DNA of 23,194 nucleotides from JBHIAG01 sp046758465 (GCA_046758465.1 JBHIAG010000021.1:1-23194), one strand, 5' to 3'; shown: positions 6,853-14,835, counted from the first letter of the stretch. Program-made: numbers and translations. Notes: generated from the letters alone by a model not told the origin.

Positions 6853-7837
6853 AAGGGCGCTTGTGCAGGGTCGGCTGGATGAAACCGAAAAAACTCGCTG
6901 CGGAATCGAGCGCACGGTCGATATGCAAGGAATCGCCATCCTGCTGGCATTCTTGCACCCACCGTTCGCTGATCGGCAGCAAGAGTTCGGCCTTGCTGGC
7001 AGCGTCGCGGAGATGGAGGGAGAAGAGTCTGTCGCCGACTCGATAGAAGCAATCCAGAATTTCGACCTGAGGCAAGGCACGGGCGGCGCGTTGGCGTAGA
7101 AACTCTTTGACCTGGTCCAGGCTCGCCGGCTTGCCTTCCACCCCTTGCCAAGCGCGGGAGGGAAATGCTTCCGCCAGGCTCCGCCACGGGCTTCCCCGTC
7201 CCACTAACTCTCGCAGGCTGTGCTTGGCCTGCTGGCTGAGGCCGACGAATTCCACGGCCATGCCCATCTGTGGCTCGCTGCGGCGTACGACGGCCGCCAC
7301 CTCGATCTCGGTTGGCAGCCGCTCGCTCGACAAGCGCAGGTGGAACAGCCGTCCCGCCGGCAACGGGCGCTCGTCTTCGATGAACGCCCCGGCCGCGCTC
7401 AAGTCGCGGACCACCGAGCGCATCCCGGGATATTCCGCCACAATGGGTGTGGGGGGGACGACACGGAGATAGAGACGCTGGCGACTTGCGTCCGCCGTCG
7501 GCGCCAGGGTTTCCAGAACCTCAGAGGTTTCAATCGAAATGGCCACGCCAAAGCCCTGGTCTCCGGCTTCCTCACTGCGAAGAATGCGGCCGCGGCAGCG
7601 GAGTTTCTGTGGGTTGGCGCCAGTCACTGCGCCCGGGATGACGAGGTCGAATTCCACCGGCACCCCCGCAGGCAAACGATGCTCGAGAAAGCAATAGACT
7701 CCGCTGTGGGTGATGTCACGTGTGATGCCGCGGGCGCGGTGAAACTCACCCTTCTTGGTCTGCCACTCCAAGCTGATGGGGTGCTGCGCAGCGCTTCGCG
7801 GAGCTGCCCGCCGGTCGGTTTCTGCGGGAGCAGCCAT
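6851..7837 (-). CDS. Dual PilZ-domain protein (putative c-di-GMP receptor)
   Basis: I prefer the ATG at 7837, which has GGGGGTGA upstream, over a GTG at 7849 that abuts the G-run with no spacing. The product is about 328 residues. The first PilZ domain (about 7-110) has RRAAPR followed by TRDITHSGVY, where Thr replaces the usual Ser of the D-x-S-x-x-G motif. The second (about 118-215) has the full pair RLYLR and RDLSAAGAFI. The C-terminal 110 residues match nothing I recognise. PilZ domains bind c-di-GMP and change the activity of attached or partner proteins; there is no output domain here, so it probably works as an adaptor. It is cytoplasmic, with no membrane segment. A second dual PilZ protein lies at 17112. 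Confidence 0.85.
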   Translation of the reverse strand: MAAPAETDRRAAPRSAAQHPISLEWQTKKGEFHRARGITRDITHSGVYCFLEHRLPAGVPVEFDLVIPGAVTGANPQKLRCRGRILRSEEAGDQGFGVAISIETSEVLETLAPTADASRQRLYLRVVPPTPIVAEYPGMRSVVRDLSAAGAFIEDERPLPAGRLFHLRLSSERLPTEIEVAAVVRRSEPQMGMAVEFVGLSQQAKHSLRELVGRGSPWRSLAEAFPSRAWQGVEGKPASLDQVKEFLRQRAARALPQVEILDCFYRVGDRLFSLHLRDAASKAELLLPISERWVQECQQDGDSLHIDRALDSAASFFGFIQPTLHKRP

Positions 7838-7895
7838 CGCGTTTTTCACCCCCCCGCCCAGCAGGTCTGCGGCAAGCCTGACTACTACGACCTGA

Positions 7896-8012
7896 ACCCA
7901 ACCTCTGAGCTGTTACAGCAAATCTTCTCTCAACTGGCCGGCAGAGGTCAACAGAAAGACGTTCCTCTCCAACGGCTACGCGGAATACGTGGCCTACCGC
8001 TACCGCCAGTCG
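7896..8012 (+). pseudogene. Possible remnant of an msrP-like 3' end
   Basis: In one frame, opening after a stop at 7893, the translation includes WPAEVNRKTFLSNGYAEYVA and then YRYR. NGYAEYVAYRYR matches 8 of 12 residues of the MsrP C-terminus NGYGEFVAHLYR encoded at 6051 in this window, and many MsrP proteins end this way. Nothing upstream in this frame looks like the rest of MsrP, and the frame runs on into repeat A. It is best read as a decayed fragment; chance similarity is not excluded. Confidence 0.35.
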
Positions 8013-8068
8013 CCGTTCGTGACTCGTGACTTCGCCCTGCGGGCTCCGTCGGGGCAGGCCCGTAGCCG

Positions 8069-8112
8069 GTGTTGGCCGCAGGGGTTTCCCGCAAAAAACC
8101 GTGCGGGGTCTC
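8069..8112. repeat. Repeat A copy 2
   Basis: This is the second copy of the 44-bp element at 6809-6852, with two differences. The palindrome GTCCGTACGGAC follows at once (8113-8124). The 503-bp stretch 7850-8353 holds this repeat, the possible msrP remnant, the CCCGAAGCTTCGGG palindrome (8192-8205) and a repeat C copy, but no intact gene. Confidence 0.75.
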
Positions 8113-8269
8113 CGTCCGTACGGACTCCGAAAAACCCCACCCCGCCAAAACTTTCTGTTCCTTGTTCGGGCGGGTCAGGACTTCTCGAAGCCCCGAAGCT
8201 TCGGGATTTGCGGGAAGCTCTGACATCAGGTTTGCCCACCCATTTCCGGCTTTAGCCACTGAGGTTTGT

Positions 8270-8298
8270 CCCAGTGGCGGGAGCCACCGGGTTGAACG
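8270..8298. repeat. Repeat C copy 1 (palindrome plus TTGAACG tail)
   Basis: CCCAGTGGC-GGGA-GCCACCGGG is followed by TTGAACG. The 9-bp stem has one A/C mismatch. The closest relative is at 22164-22192, with the same loop and tail. Confidence 0.75.
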
Positions 8299-8353
8299 CC
8301 TCAGGCACGCGCGGGGCGTTGCGGCTCGTCCCTCGGGGGCGGGTGCCCCTCGG

Positions 8354-9640
8354 CTACGCTCGGGGTAAACTCCGCACCTCTTCCGAACTCGGAGGGCTAC
8401 CTCTACCGCTCGCCGCAGCGGGTGGCAGGCGACGCAGTGCCCAGCGGGCGTGCTCGGCGAGCAGGGGGTCGGAGCCGCGGGCGAATTTTTCGAGGATGGG
8501 GCGGAAGCGGGCCCCGCTCTGCGGGGCGGAGTTGCCCATCGCCACCAGCACGTTGCGTAGCAGGCCGCGCCACTTGGCGCGCTTGATGGCGCTGTGGCGA
8601 AAAATTCGGCGGAAGTCTTCTTGGCTGAGCGCGGCGAGCCAGTCGAGGCGGGGATGGAAAAGAGAGTCCTCCCCGGTGGCGGGTGCCACCGGGCTCGGCG
8701 CGGTGAGCCTCGATTCTTGTCCGGCGGCCGGTGCCGCCGGGCTCGGCGCTTGTCCTGCGCGTGATGGGTGACCCGTGGAACGTGAATCGTCTTTTTCTTC
8801 CTTTCGGTTTCCGGTTCGGGTTTCACGATTCCCCATTTCTCGCGGCGCGAAGGCAGCGAGTTCGGTGAGCCACGGCTTCTGGTTGTACGGGCAAACGTCT
8901 TGGCAGATGTCGCAGCCGAAGACGTGGCGGCCCAGGGGCGCGCGCAGCTCTTCAGGAATTGCGGCGCGCAGTTCAATCGTCAAGTAGCTGAGGCAGCGGC
9001 GCGCGTCCATCACGTAGGGTCGCGCGGGCTCGAGCGCACCCGTCGGGCAGGCTTCGAGACACACTGTGCAGGAGCCGCAGCCGTCGGGCAGTGGCGCGTC
9101 GGGTTCGAGCGCGAGGTTGGTAACCAGCACGCCGAGGAAAAACCACGAGCCCATCTCGGCATCGAGCAGGCAGGTGTTCTTTGCGATCCAGCCGAGCCCT
9201 GCGTACTTGCCGTAGACGCGCTCGAGCACCGGCCCGGTATCCACGTAGAGCTTGGCTGCGAAGTCTTCGCCCACGTTGCCGCGAATGGCTGCGCGCAGCG
9301 CCTCCAGTTTGGCTTCGACCAGCTCGTGGTAGTCATCGCCCCAGGCGTAGCGCGACACCCAGCCGCGCTCGCCATCCTGCGGCACCTGGGTCGAGTACGG
9401 GGCCGCGGTGTTGTAGACCAGCGCGCAGCAGATCACCGAGCGCGCCTCTGCCATCAGCTTGCGCACGTCCTCGCGCTTCGGCTCGTGCAGGTAGTCGAGC
9501 GCACCCGCGTACCCACGCCGCTTCCACTGCGGGAAAAATTCCAGTTCGGGCCGCTCGCCGACCGCCGCGATTCCAACCCGATCAAACCCCAGCGCCCGCC
9601 CCTGCTCCCGGATCCACTGACTGAGTTCGCCTGCAGTCAT
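8354..9640 (-). CDS. queG: Epoxyqueuosine reductase QueG with an in-frame insertion
   Basis: QueG performs the last step of queuosine synthesis in tRNA, reducing epoxyqueuosine with cobalamin and two [4Fe-4S] clusters. The N-terminal DUF1730 domain has KLYVDTGPVLER, whose Asp is the likely catalytic acid, followed by GLGWIAKNTCLL. Ferredoxin motifs are CGSCTVCLEACP (Cys188, 191, 194, 198) and CDICQDVCP (Cys243, 246, 249). The C-terminal HEAT-like part is SLFHPRLDWLAALSQEDFRR through AIKRAKWRGLLRNVL. The start at 9640 fits the family N-terminus. The protein has 428 residues, while typical QueG has about 370-390. The excess is a hydrophilic segment at about 269-327 made of GNRETRTGNR-type sequence and two palindromic repeat C elements. 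The extreme C-terminus (about the last 23 residues) is encoded partly by a repeat B copy. Confidence 0.95.
   Translation of the reverse strand: MTAGELSQWIREQGRALGFDRVGIAAVGERPELEFFPQWKRRGYAGALDYLHEPKREDVRKLMAEARSVICCALVYNTAAPYSTQVPQDGERGWVSRYAWGDDYHELVEAKLEALRAAIRGNVGEDFAAKLYVDTGPVLERVYGKYAGLGWIAKNTCLLDAEMGSWFFLGVLVTNLALEPDAPLPDGCGSCTVCLEACPTGALEPARPYVMDARRCLSYLTIELRAAIPEELRAPLGRHVFGCDICQDVCPYNQKPWLTELAAFAPREMGNRETRTGNRKEEKDDSRSTGHPSRAGQAPSPAAPAAGQESRLTAPSPVAPATGEDSLFHPRLDWLAALSQEDFRRIFRHSAIKRAKWRGLLRNVLVAMGNSAPQSGARFRPILEKFARGSDPLLAEHARWALRRLPPAAASGRGSPPSSEEVRSLPRA
8374..8390 (+). repeat. Repeat B copy 2, inside the queG 3' end
   Basis: GCACCTCTTCCGAACTC differs from the repeat B 17-mer at two positions. 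The following 22 bases resemble those after copy 1 at 6105-6126. The element overlaps the last codons of queG on the opposite strand. It is preceded by the CCCTCGGC...GCTCGGGG hairpin at about 8346-8366. Confidence 0.65.
8672..8700. repeat. Repeat C copy 2, inside queG
   Basis: A perfect 9-bp stem, CCCGGTGGC/GCCACCGGG, with loop GGGT and tail CTCGGCG. Read through in frame on the minus strand it encodes APSPVAPATG. Confidence 0.8.
8720..8748. repeat. Repeat C copy 3, inside queG
   Basis: An 8-bp stem, CCGGCGGC/GCCGCCGG, with loop CGGT and tail CTCGGCG, placed exactly 48 bp (16 codons) from copy 2. It encodes APSPAAPAAG on the minus strand. Confidence 0.8.
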
Positions 9641-9898
9641 CTCGCTCGCATTATAGAACACACGGCAGGGGACCCTTCGATTACGTTCAGGGCAAGCAAG
9701 CCCCTGCCCTACCCAGGATGCCGCAGGTCTGAGAGGCCCTGCCTGCGGACGGGCAGGCCGGCCGTAGCCGACACAAACTGTTCGGCGAAATTCGAAAGCT
9801 GTCCATGCGGCCATACGGCCCGTAGGGGACGCCTGTGGAGACCCACGCCCGTCTGGGCGTCTGGGCGAGACGCGAAAATCGTGCCCGCCGCGCAATGA

Positions 9899-9909
9899 TG
9901 TGCTAGGAT
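9899..9909 (+). promoter_or_regulatory. Possible extended -10 element upstream of the cyclase-kinase gene
   Basis: TGTGCTAGGAT lies 30 bp before the start at 9940 and is identical to the string upstream of msrP. No clear -35 is visible. The rest of the 299-bp gap after queG holds inverted repeats (GGCCTGCC/GGGCAGGCC near 9737-9760) and a CCTTCGATTACGTTCAGGG motif like one near 6224, but no gene. Confidence 0.35.
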
Positions 9910-9939
9910 AGGCGGAGTCGAGCGGCCCTCTTCCTGCTT

Positions 9940-12291
9940 ATGGACGAGAAGGTTGACAACAACGAGCGTGCCGACGGCGTCGCGGAGTCGAGGGGCGACA
10001 CCGACATTGACCAGTTGCTGCGGGCGCGGGATGAGATTGACGCCGCGCTGCATCGGCAAAAAACACAGTTCACCGTTCTCTTCACCGACATCGTGGGTTC
10101 GACCGCCTTCTTTGAGCGCTTCGGTGACACCGCGGGCCTGATGATGCTGGAGCAGCACCACAAGCTGGTGCGGCCAGCCATCGAGCAGGCCGGGGGCACG
10201 GTAGTGAAGGAGATCGGGGACGCGGTGCTGGCGGTGTTCACTGCCGCGGAGACGGCGGTAGCTGTCGCGTTGAAGATTCAGCAGCAGTTGGGTAGCTACA
10301 ACGAGGACCGGCCGCAGGACCAGCGGATCTATACGCGGGTGGGACTGAATTTTGGTAGCGGCTTCCGCAAAGGGAAGGATGTATTTGGCGACGTGGTGAA
10401 CGTCGCCGCCCGCTTCGTGAAGACCTGTGCGCCGGCGCAGATCCTAATCTCCAGCTCCGTGTACGAACAGATAAAGCAGCAGGAAGGCTTCACCTGTCGC
10501 AAAGTCGGGACCACGGTCTTTCACGGGAAGACGACACCGGAAGAGCTCTACGAGGTGCTCTGGACCTCCCCGGAACGCTACGAGCGGTTACGGCAACAAC
10601 TCGACGCCGCACCCGGCAAGCCTACCAGGAGCGTGCTGGGGCGCTACGAGCTGCTGGACGAGCTGGGGCGGGGCGCGATGGGGGTGGTCTACAAGGCCTA
10701 CGACCCCTCGGTGGGGCGCATGGTGGCGTTAAAGACGGTGCGGCTGGATGTCTCTGGAGCCGAGCGCGAGGAGCTGGTGAAACGCCTGCGCCAAGAAGCG
10801 CAAGCGGCGGGGCGACTCGAGCACCCCAATATCGTCACCATCTACGACGCGGGCGAAGCCGAAGGGCTCTTCTACCTGACGATGCAGTTCATCAAGGGGC
10901 GGACGCTGGCGGAGTTGATGGCGGAGAGGACGCTGCTGCCAGTCCAGCAGATCGTGCTGTTGCTGGAGCAGGTCTGCGACGCCCTTGACTATGCCCATGA
11001 GCGCGGCATTGTCCACCGCGACCTGAAGCCGACCAACATCATCGTCGCCCGCGACGGGATGGCGAAGATTGTGGACTTTGGCGTGGCCAAGATCGCCGAA
11101 GGCGGCACCACCAAAGCCGGCATGGTACTGGGCACGCCGAACTACATGTCACCCGAGCAGGCCCAGGGCGGACGCGTGGACCGCCGCTCCGACATCTTTT
11201 CCCTGGGGACGATCTTCTACGAGTTGCTGACAGGGGAGAAAGCCTTTCCGGGCAACACGCCCACGGCCATCATCCACAAGATCGTGCACGAAGACCCCAT
11301 CCCGCTGCGGGTGCTCGAGCCGGGAATTGACCCTGCCCTGGAAATCATTATCCGCAAGGCGCTGACGAAGGATCCCTACAAGCGCTACCAAAGCTGCCGG
11401 CAGATGAAGGCCAACCTTACGGACTTTCGCACCGGCAAGCACACAGTCGTGCAGGCGCGCGAGCTGCTGTCGGACTTCCAAGCCGCCCAGCCCACCCCAG
11501 CGGCCGCGACTCCGGCCGCCGCCCCGCGGCCCACTCCGCGGCGACCCCGGAAAAAAGCGCCGCCCAGGCCTCCCCCGCCCCGCACAGCTCGCCGGGCAGT
11601 GGGGCTGGTGGTGACGATTGTTCTCTGGTCAGGACTCGGCTATTGGAGCTGGGAGCAGGGCTGGCTTTCGGGAGTGCCCTGGCTACTGGCTCCCTCGCGT
11701 CCACCCGCACCCGGTGAGCCGGCTCGCGCTGGACCGCCTGCGGAACCCCCACCTCCTTCAGAAGTCTCACCGAGCCAGGGGTCCAGCCTTGAGCCCACGG
11801 TTGTGACACCCCCGCCCAAAGAGGAGGCACCGGCAAAGGCTGAATCCGCCGCAGAAATGGTTCCGGCGCCGCCCAAACCGGCAGCAAGACCAAGGCCAGT
11901 GTCTAGGCGCAAAGCCGCTGCCGAAAAGGCAGTCCCGGCCAGGACGCAGCCCGCCAGCAAGCCAGAAGCAGCAGCGGAGCCGGCGCCGAAAGAAACCCCT
12001 CCGCCCACGAAGAAAGCGAAGGCCGTCGAAGAAGCCCCGCGACAGCCCGTCGCCAAGCCGGCCACGCCCACCGTTACCAAGCCTTCGCCGGCTCTGCCAC
12101 CGGAGACGCAGGCAGAGATAGACCGGTGGTTCAAGCAGGCGGAGGACTACACCCGCAAGGGGCTTTACGCGAAGGCCATTTTCGCCCTGGAGCAAGTCCT
12201 GCTCATTGACCCCAAGAACGAGCGGGCGCAGCAGGAGCTGGAGCGGGTGCGCAAGATGCAGGAGCTGCGGAAGCGCCCCAGCACTCAGTAG
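9940..12291 (+). CDS. Fusion: class III adenylate cyclase, Ser/Thr kinase, transmembrane helix, Pro-rich linker, TPR-like tail
   Basis: The product has 783 residues. The class III cyclase domain (about 43-205) keeps the residues needed for activity: metal Asp50 in FTDIVGST, Asp94 in KEIGD, adenine-selecting Lys90 and Asp147, and transition-state Asn154 and Arg158 in VNVAAR. It is therefore predicted to make cAMP. The Hanks-type kinase domain (about 236-500) has the glycine loop GRGAMG (243-248), Lys265 in VALK, HRDLKPTN (359-366), DFG (379-381) and SPE (404-406), so it should be active. One membrane helix (about 553-571) follows. After it comes a Pro/Ala/Lys-rich stretch of about 150 residues and a C-terminal TPR-like helical hairpin (about 722-775), presumably outside the membrane. 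Kinase and cyclase are cytoplasmic by this topology. The start lacks a clear Shine-Dalgarno. The gene converges on, and overlaps by 7 bp, the gene at 12285. Confidence 0.92.
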   Translation: MDEKVDNNERADGVAESRGDTDIDQLLRARDEIDAALHRQKTQFTVLFTDIVGSTAFFERFGDTAGLMMLEQHHKLVRPAIEQAGGTVVKEIGDAVLAVFTAAETAVAVALKIQQQLGSYNEDRPQDQRIYTRVGLNFGSGFRKGKDVFGDVVNVAARFVKTCAPAQILISSSVYEQIKQQEGFTCRKVGTTVFHGKTTPEELYEVLWTSPERYERLRQQLDAAPGKPTRSVLGRYELLDELGRGAMGVVYKAYDPSVGRMVALKTVRLDVSGAEREELVKRLRQEAQAAGRLEHPNIVTIYDAGEAEGLFYLTMQFIKGRTLAELMAERTLLPVQQIVLLLEQVCDALDYAHERGIVHRDLKPTNIIVARDGMAKIVDFGVAKIAEGGTTKAGMVLGTPNYMSPEQAQGGRVDRRSDIFSLGTIFYELLTGEKAFPGNTPTAIIHKIVHEDPIPLRVLEPGIDPALEIIIRKALTKDPYKRYQSCRQMKANLTDFRTGKHTVVQARELLSDFQAAQPTPAAATPAAAPRPTPRRPRKKAPPRPPPPRTARRAVGLVVTIVLWSGLGYWSWEQGWLSGVPWLLAPSRPPAPGEPARAGPPAEPPPPSEVSPSQGSSLEPTVVTPPPKEEAPAKAESAAEMVPAPPKPAARPRPVSRRKAAAEKAVPARTQPASKPEAAAEPAPKETPPPTKKAKAVEEAPRQPVAKPATPTVTKPSPALPPETQAEIDRWFKQAEDYTRKGLYAKAIFALEQVLLIDPKNERAQQELERVRKMQELRKRPSTQ

Positions 12292-14795
12292 CGCTCGCGC
12301 GAGACGCCGAGCCACTCCCCCAAGGCTAGGAGACGAAACTGGCGTTGCAGGTATTGGAGCGCCTGCTGGCGCCGGGGGTCATCCGGGGGGCTGTTGAAGA
12401 GGAAGCGCAGGTAGTCCTCGGCCGCGCCCTGGTGCTCTTCGCGGCTGGCCTTCTGTTGGGCGCGCTCGAAATCGCGGCCGATGAAAGACTTCAGATAGGT
12501 GATAGTCTGTTCGGCGAGTTGCTCTTGGATTTTGCGGAGGGCGCGGCCCCGCAGGTCTGCGGCGTCGGGGAGCTTGTGGGGTTGGTTGCGGTGGCCGTGT
12601 TTGTCGCCCGCGTGCACCCCGGTCACTTCAACATCCTCGGCCGGTTCTTGCGTTTCCAGAATCTGTTGGAGTTCGCGCACGCCGGTCAGGACGTTCACCC
12701 AGCGGTAGACCAGGCGGATGGTGGCCGTGCGTACCAGCTTGCGGTGGGTAAACTCATAGGGGCGCACGTCCTCCTGCTCGATGAGCGTGGGCACGGCATC
12801 GAGCGCCGTCCTGGCTTGTGTCAAGCTGGCTTCGGCGCGCGCCAGGGCCGCATTGTCCGCCTGTTGTTCCTTCTTGGGATATTTTTTCTTGCGCCGGTTC
12901 TGCGCGATGCGGGCGCGGACTTGCTCATAGCTTTCGACGGCGCGGTCGTAGGCGGCCTTGGCCTGGTGCCACTGCGGGTTGGGGACTTGCCGCAAGCCTG
13001 CCGAGTACTCTGAGGCCACCGCTTCGTCCTCCGCGCGGTTCTGCACGGTGGCCCGCGTCAGTTCGACGATGAGCTCGAGCACCGGGCGCGGCGCCTCGCG
13101 CCCGCGGCTCGCCTCCAGGATGCGGACGTGCGGGAGGCCGGAGCGCTGGATGGCGGAGCTGATCTGCGCCGAGAGCTCGACCAGCAGGTACTGGCCGCCG
13201 GCCGCGGGCGTGAGGTCGCGGAAGTTGAGGGCCACGCGAATGCGCAACTGGTCTTCCAGGCGTTTGCGCCAGTCGGCAAACTCGCTGAACTCACTCTTGT
13301 TGAGGGCGAAATGGTAAGCCTGCTGGAGGTAGGCAAAGGCCAGGGGACTGAGCTCGCTCTGACCCTGTTCGGCCATTTGGGTGGCGCGCTGGTGGTAGGC
13401 TTCGGCCAAATGGCCGCTCAGGCGGTCGCGCCAGACAGCGAGCTCGGTGGAAGAATCGAATTCGCTCAGGCGTGTGAAGCGGTCCTGCAAGCGGAGAATG
13501 ACATCTTCGTCGGCCGGGCCGCGGATGGGGGTGTGCAATTTTTCCCTCTCGACGACCTCGGCGAGCAAGGCGGTGCGATAGACGCGCTGGAGGGAGGCGA
13601 AGTACTCCTGCAGTTTTTGCTCGTCGGGGTAGCGCAAGACGAGCGGGGTCAGGAGGTCAAAAGCGGCGGCGTAGTCGTTGCGCGCAACGGCCTGCTGAGC
13701 GCGGTCGGTGGCGGCGCGAATTTCCTGCTGGCGCCGGTAGGCGACACGCGCGCGCTCGATTTCCTCGCGCAGAGCCGGGATGGCGTCGAGTGGCTGGTAG
13801 GAGGCAGCGGTTTCGAGTTCGAGGACCGCCGCATCGAACTGGTGCCGGGCCAGGCGCTGGCGGGCTTGGTCGACATGGTGCTGGGCGGCGAGTTGTCGAA
13901 TCGCCTGGAGCTCAGCCGCGAGTTCGGGGAACTCGTCGCGGAAATGGCGCAGGGGCTGGAGCGTTTGTTGGGCGGCGGTGAACTCAGCCTTCTCGGCGAG
14001 CAGGCGGGCCTGGCGCAGGCGCTCGGCGATGTCGGTTTCAATCCGGGTGAGGGCGGCCCGAGCCTCGACCACGTCGGGCGTCTCGACCTGCAAGGCGCGC
14101 ACGCGCTCGAGCCACTGCCGGGCTTCCCTCAAGTAGGAATACCCTGACTGTTTCTCCTGGAGCGCGGCTTGGAAGCGACGCAACGCTTCCTGGCCGCGTG
14201 CCAGATAAATGTTGGCCAGCACTGCGCGCGCAGCCGCGGCGTGGCGGCTCGTGGCGAAGCGCTGGAGGAAGTTCTCCCAGCTCGCTTGCGTGTTCTGCGC
14301 TTCGGCGAGGCAGAAAGCCAGGGTGTCTTCGGCGGGGCGGGCGGCGAAGAGATAGACGACCATGCCGTCCGTGAGGCGAGCGGAATGAGAGCGCCGGGTG
14401 TGGAGCAAGCGCCCGGAGAGGCGCGAACCGGCAGTGATGGCCGCGAGCGCAGCCGAACCCTTCGGCCAGGCCTTGAAGTTCTGCGGCAGGGCGAGCAGCT
14501 CGGTGCGGATGCGGGTACGCACGTGCAAGCGACCGCCCGCCACCCGGAAGGAATCGACCTGCGTGAAGGGAAGTTTGGGCAGCTTTTGGTACTGCTTCTT
14601 GGTGAGCGGGGCGTCGCGGGCAAGCCGGTAAAGGTTGTCTTTGCCGTTGACCTTGAATTTTTCCAGCAGCAGGTGGTCGAGTGGCTCGAGGGAGCGGATG
14701 ACGAGCGCATGGTAGTTGGTCCCCGCCGAGGCGGTGGGAGCAGCGAGCAAGAGCAGGAGAAGGCTGGTCTGGAGATGAAGGCGCCTTGCCCGCAT
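12285..14795 (-). CDS. Large secreted TPR/coiled-coil protein, unknown function
   Basis: The 836-residue product starts with a clear signal peptide (MRARRLHLQTSLLLLLLAAP, cut near ASAG). The start has GAGGAG at the right distance. After an N-terminal region of about 150 residues come long alpha-helical, Ala/Arg/Glu/Gln-rich stretches with TPR-like periodicity (for example YDRAVESYEQVRARIAQ, ALARAEASLTQARTALDAV, NDYAAAFDLLTPLVLRYPDE). Near 505-570 a non-helical insert, LRIRVALNFRDLTPAAGGQY, may be a small beta domain. A His-rich spot, GVHAGDKHGHRNQPHKLPDA, lies near 740. It is probably periplasmic and may act as an assembly scaffold; I cannot name a family. The gene ends inside the cyclase-kinase gene's stop region. 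The kinase's extracytoplasmic TPR tail and this protein could interact, which is speculation. Confidence 0.82.
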   Translation of the reverse strand: MRARRLHLQTSLLLLLLAAPTASAGTNYHALVIRSLEPLDHLLLEKFKVNGKDNLYRLARDAPLTKKQYQKLPKLPFTQVDSFRVAGGRLHVRTRIRTELLALPQNFKAWPKGSAALAAITAGSRLSGRLLHTRRSHSARLTDGMVVYLFAARPAEDTLAFCLAEAQNTQASWENFLQRFATSRHAAAARAVLANIYLARGQEALRRFQAALQEKQSGYSYLREARQWLERVRALQVETPDVVEARAALTRIETDIAERLRQARLLAEKAEFTAAQQTLQPLRHFRDEFPELAAELQAIRQLAAQHHVDQARQRLARHQFDAAVLELETAASYQPLDAIPALREEIERARVAYRRQQEIRAATDRAQQAVARNDYAAAFDLLTPLVLRYPDEQKLQEYFASLQRVYRTALLAEVVEREKLHTPIRGPADEDVILRLQDRFTRLSEFDSSTELAVWRDRLSGHLAEAYHQRATQMAEQGQSELSPLAFAYLQQAYHFALNKSEFSEFADWRKRLEDQLRIRVALNFRDLTPAAGGQYLLVELSAQISSAIQRSGLPHVRILEASRGREAPRPVLELIVELTRATVQNRAEDEAVASEYSAGLRQVPNPQWHQAKAAYDRAVESYEQVRARIAQNRRKKKYPKKEQQADNAALARAEASLTQARTALDAVPTLIEQEDVRPYEFTHRKLVRTATIRLVYRWVNVLTGVRELQQILETQEPAEDVEVTGVHAGDKHGHRNQPHKLPDAADLRGRALRKIQEQLAEQTITYLKSFIGRDFERAQQKASREEHQGAAEDYLRFLFNSPPDDPRRQQALQYLQRQFRLLALGEWLGVSRERY

Positions 14796-14835
14796 TGCGA
14801 CTCCTCAGGAAACGCTGCGATAAAAAGACAATCCT

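Noticed and set aside
6828..6853. Repeat A hairpin as a Rho-independent terminator of the PilZ gene
   Set aside because: The stem is only 6 bp and no T-run follows on the minus strand.
13128..14147. Long plus-strand frame opposite the TPR protein gene
   Set aside because: The minus-strand gene has a signal peptide, a Shine-Dalgarno and a promoter; the plus frame has none and reads as GC-rich shadow.
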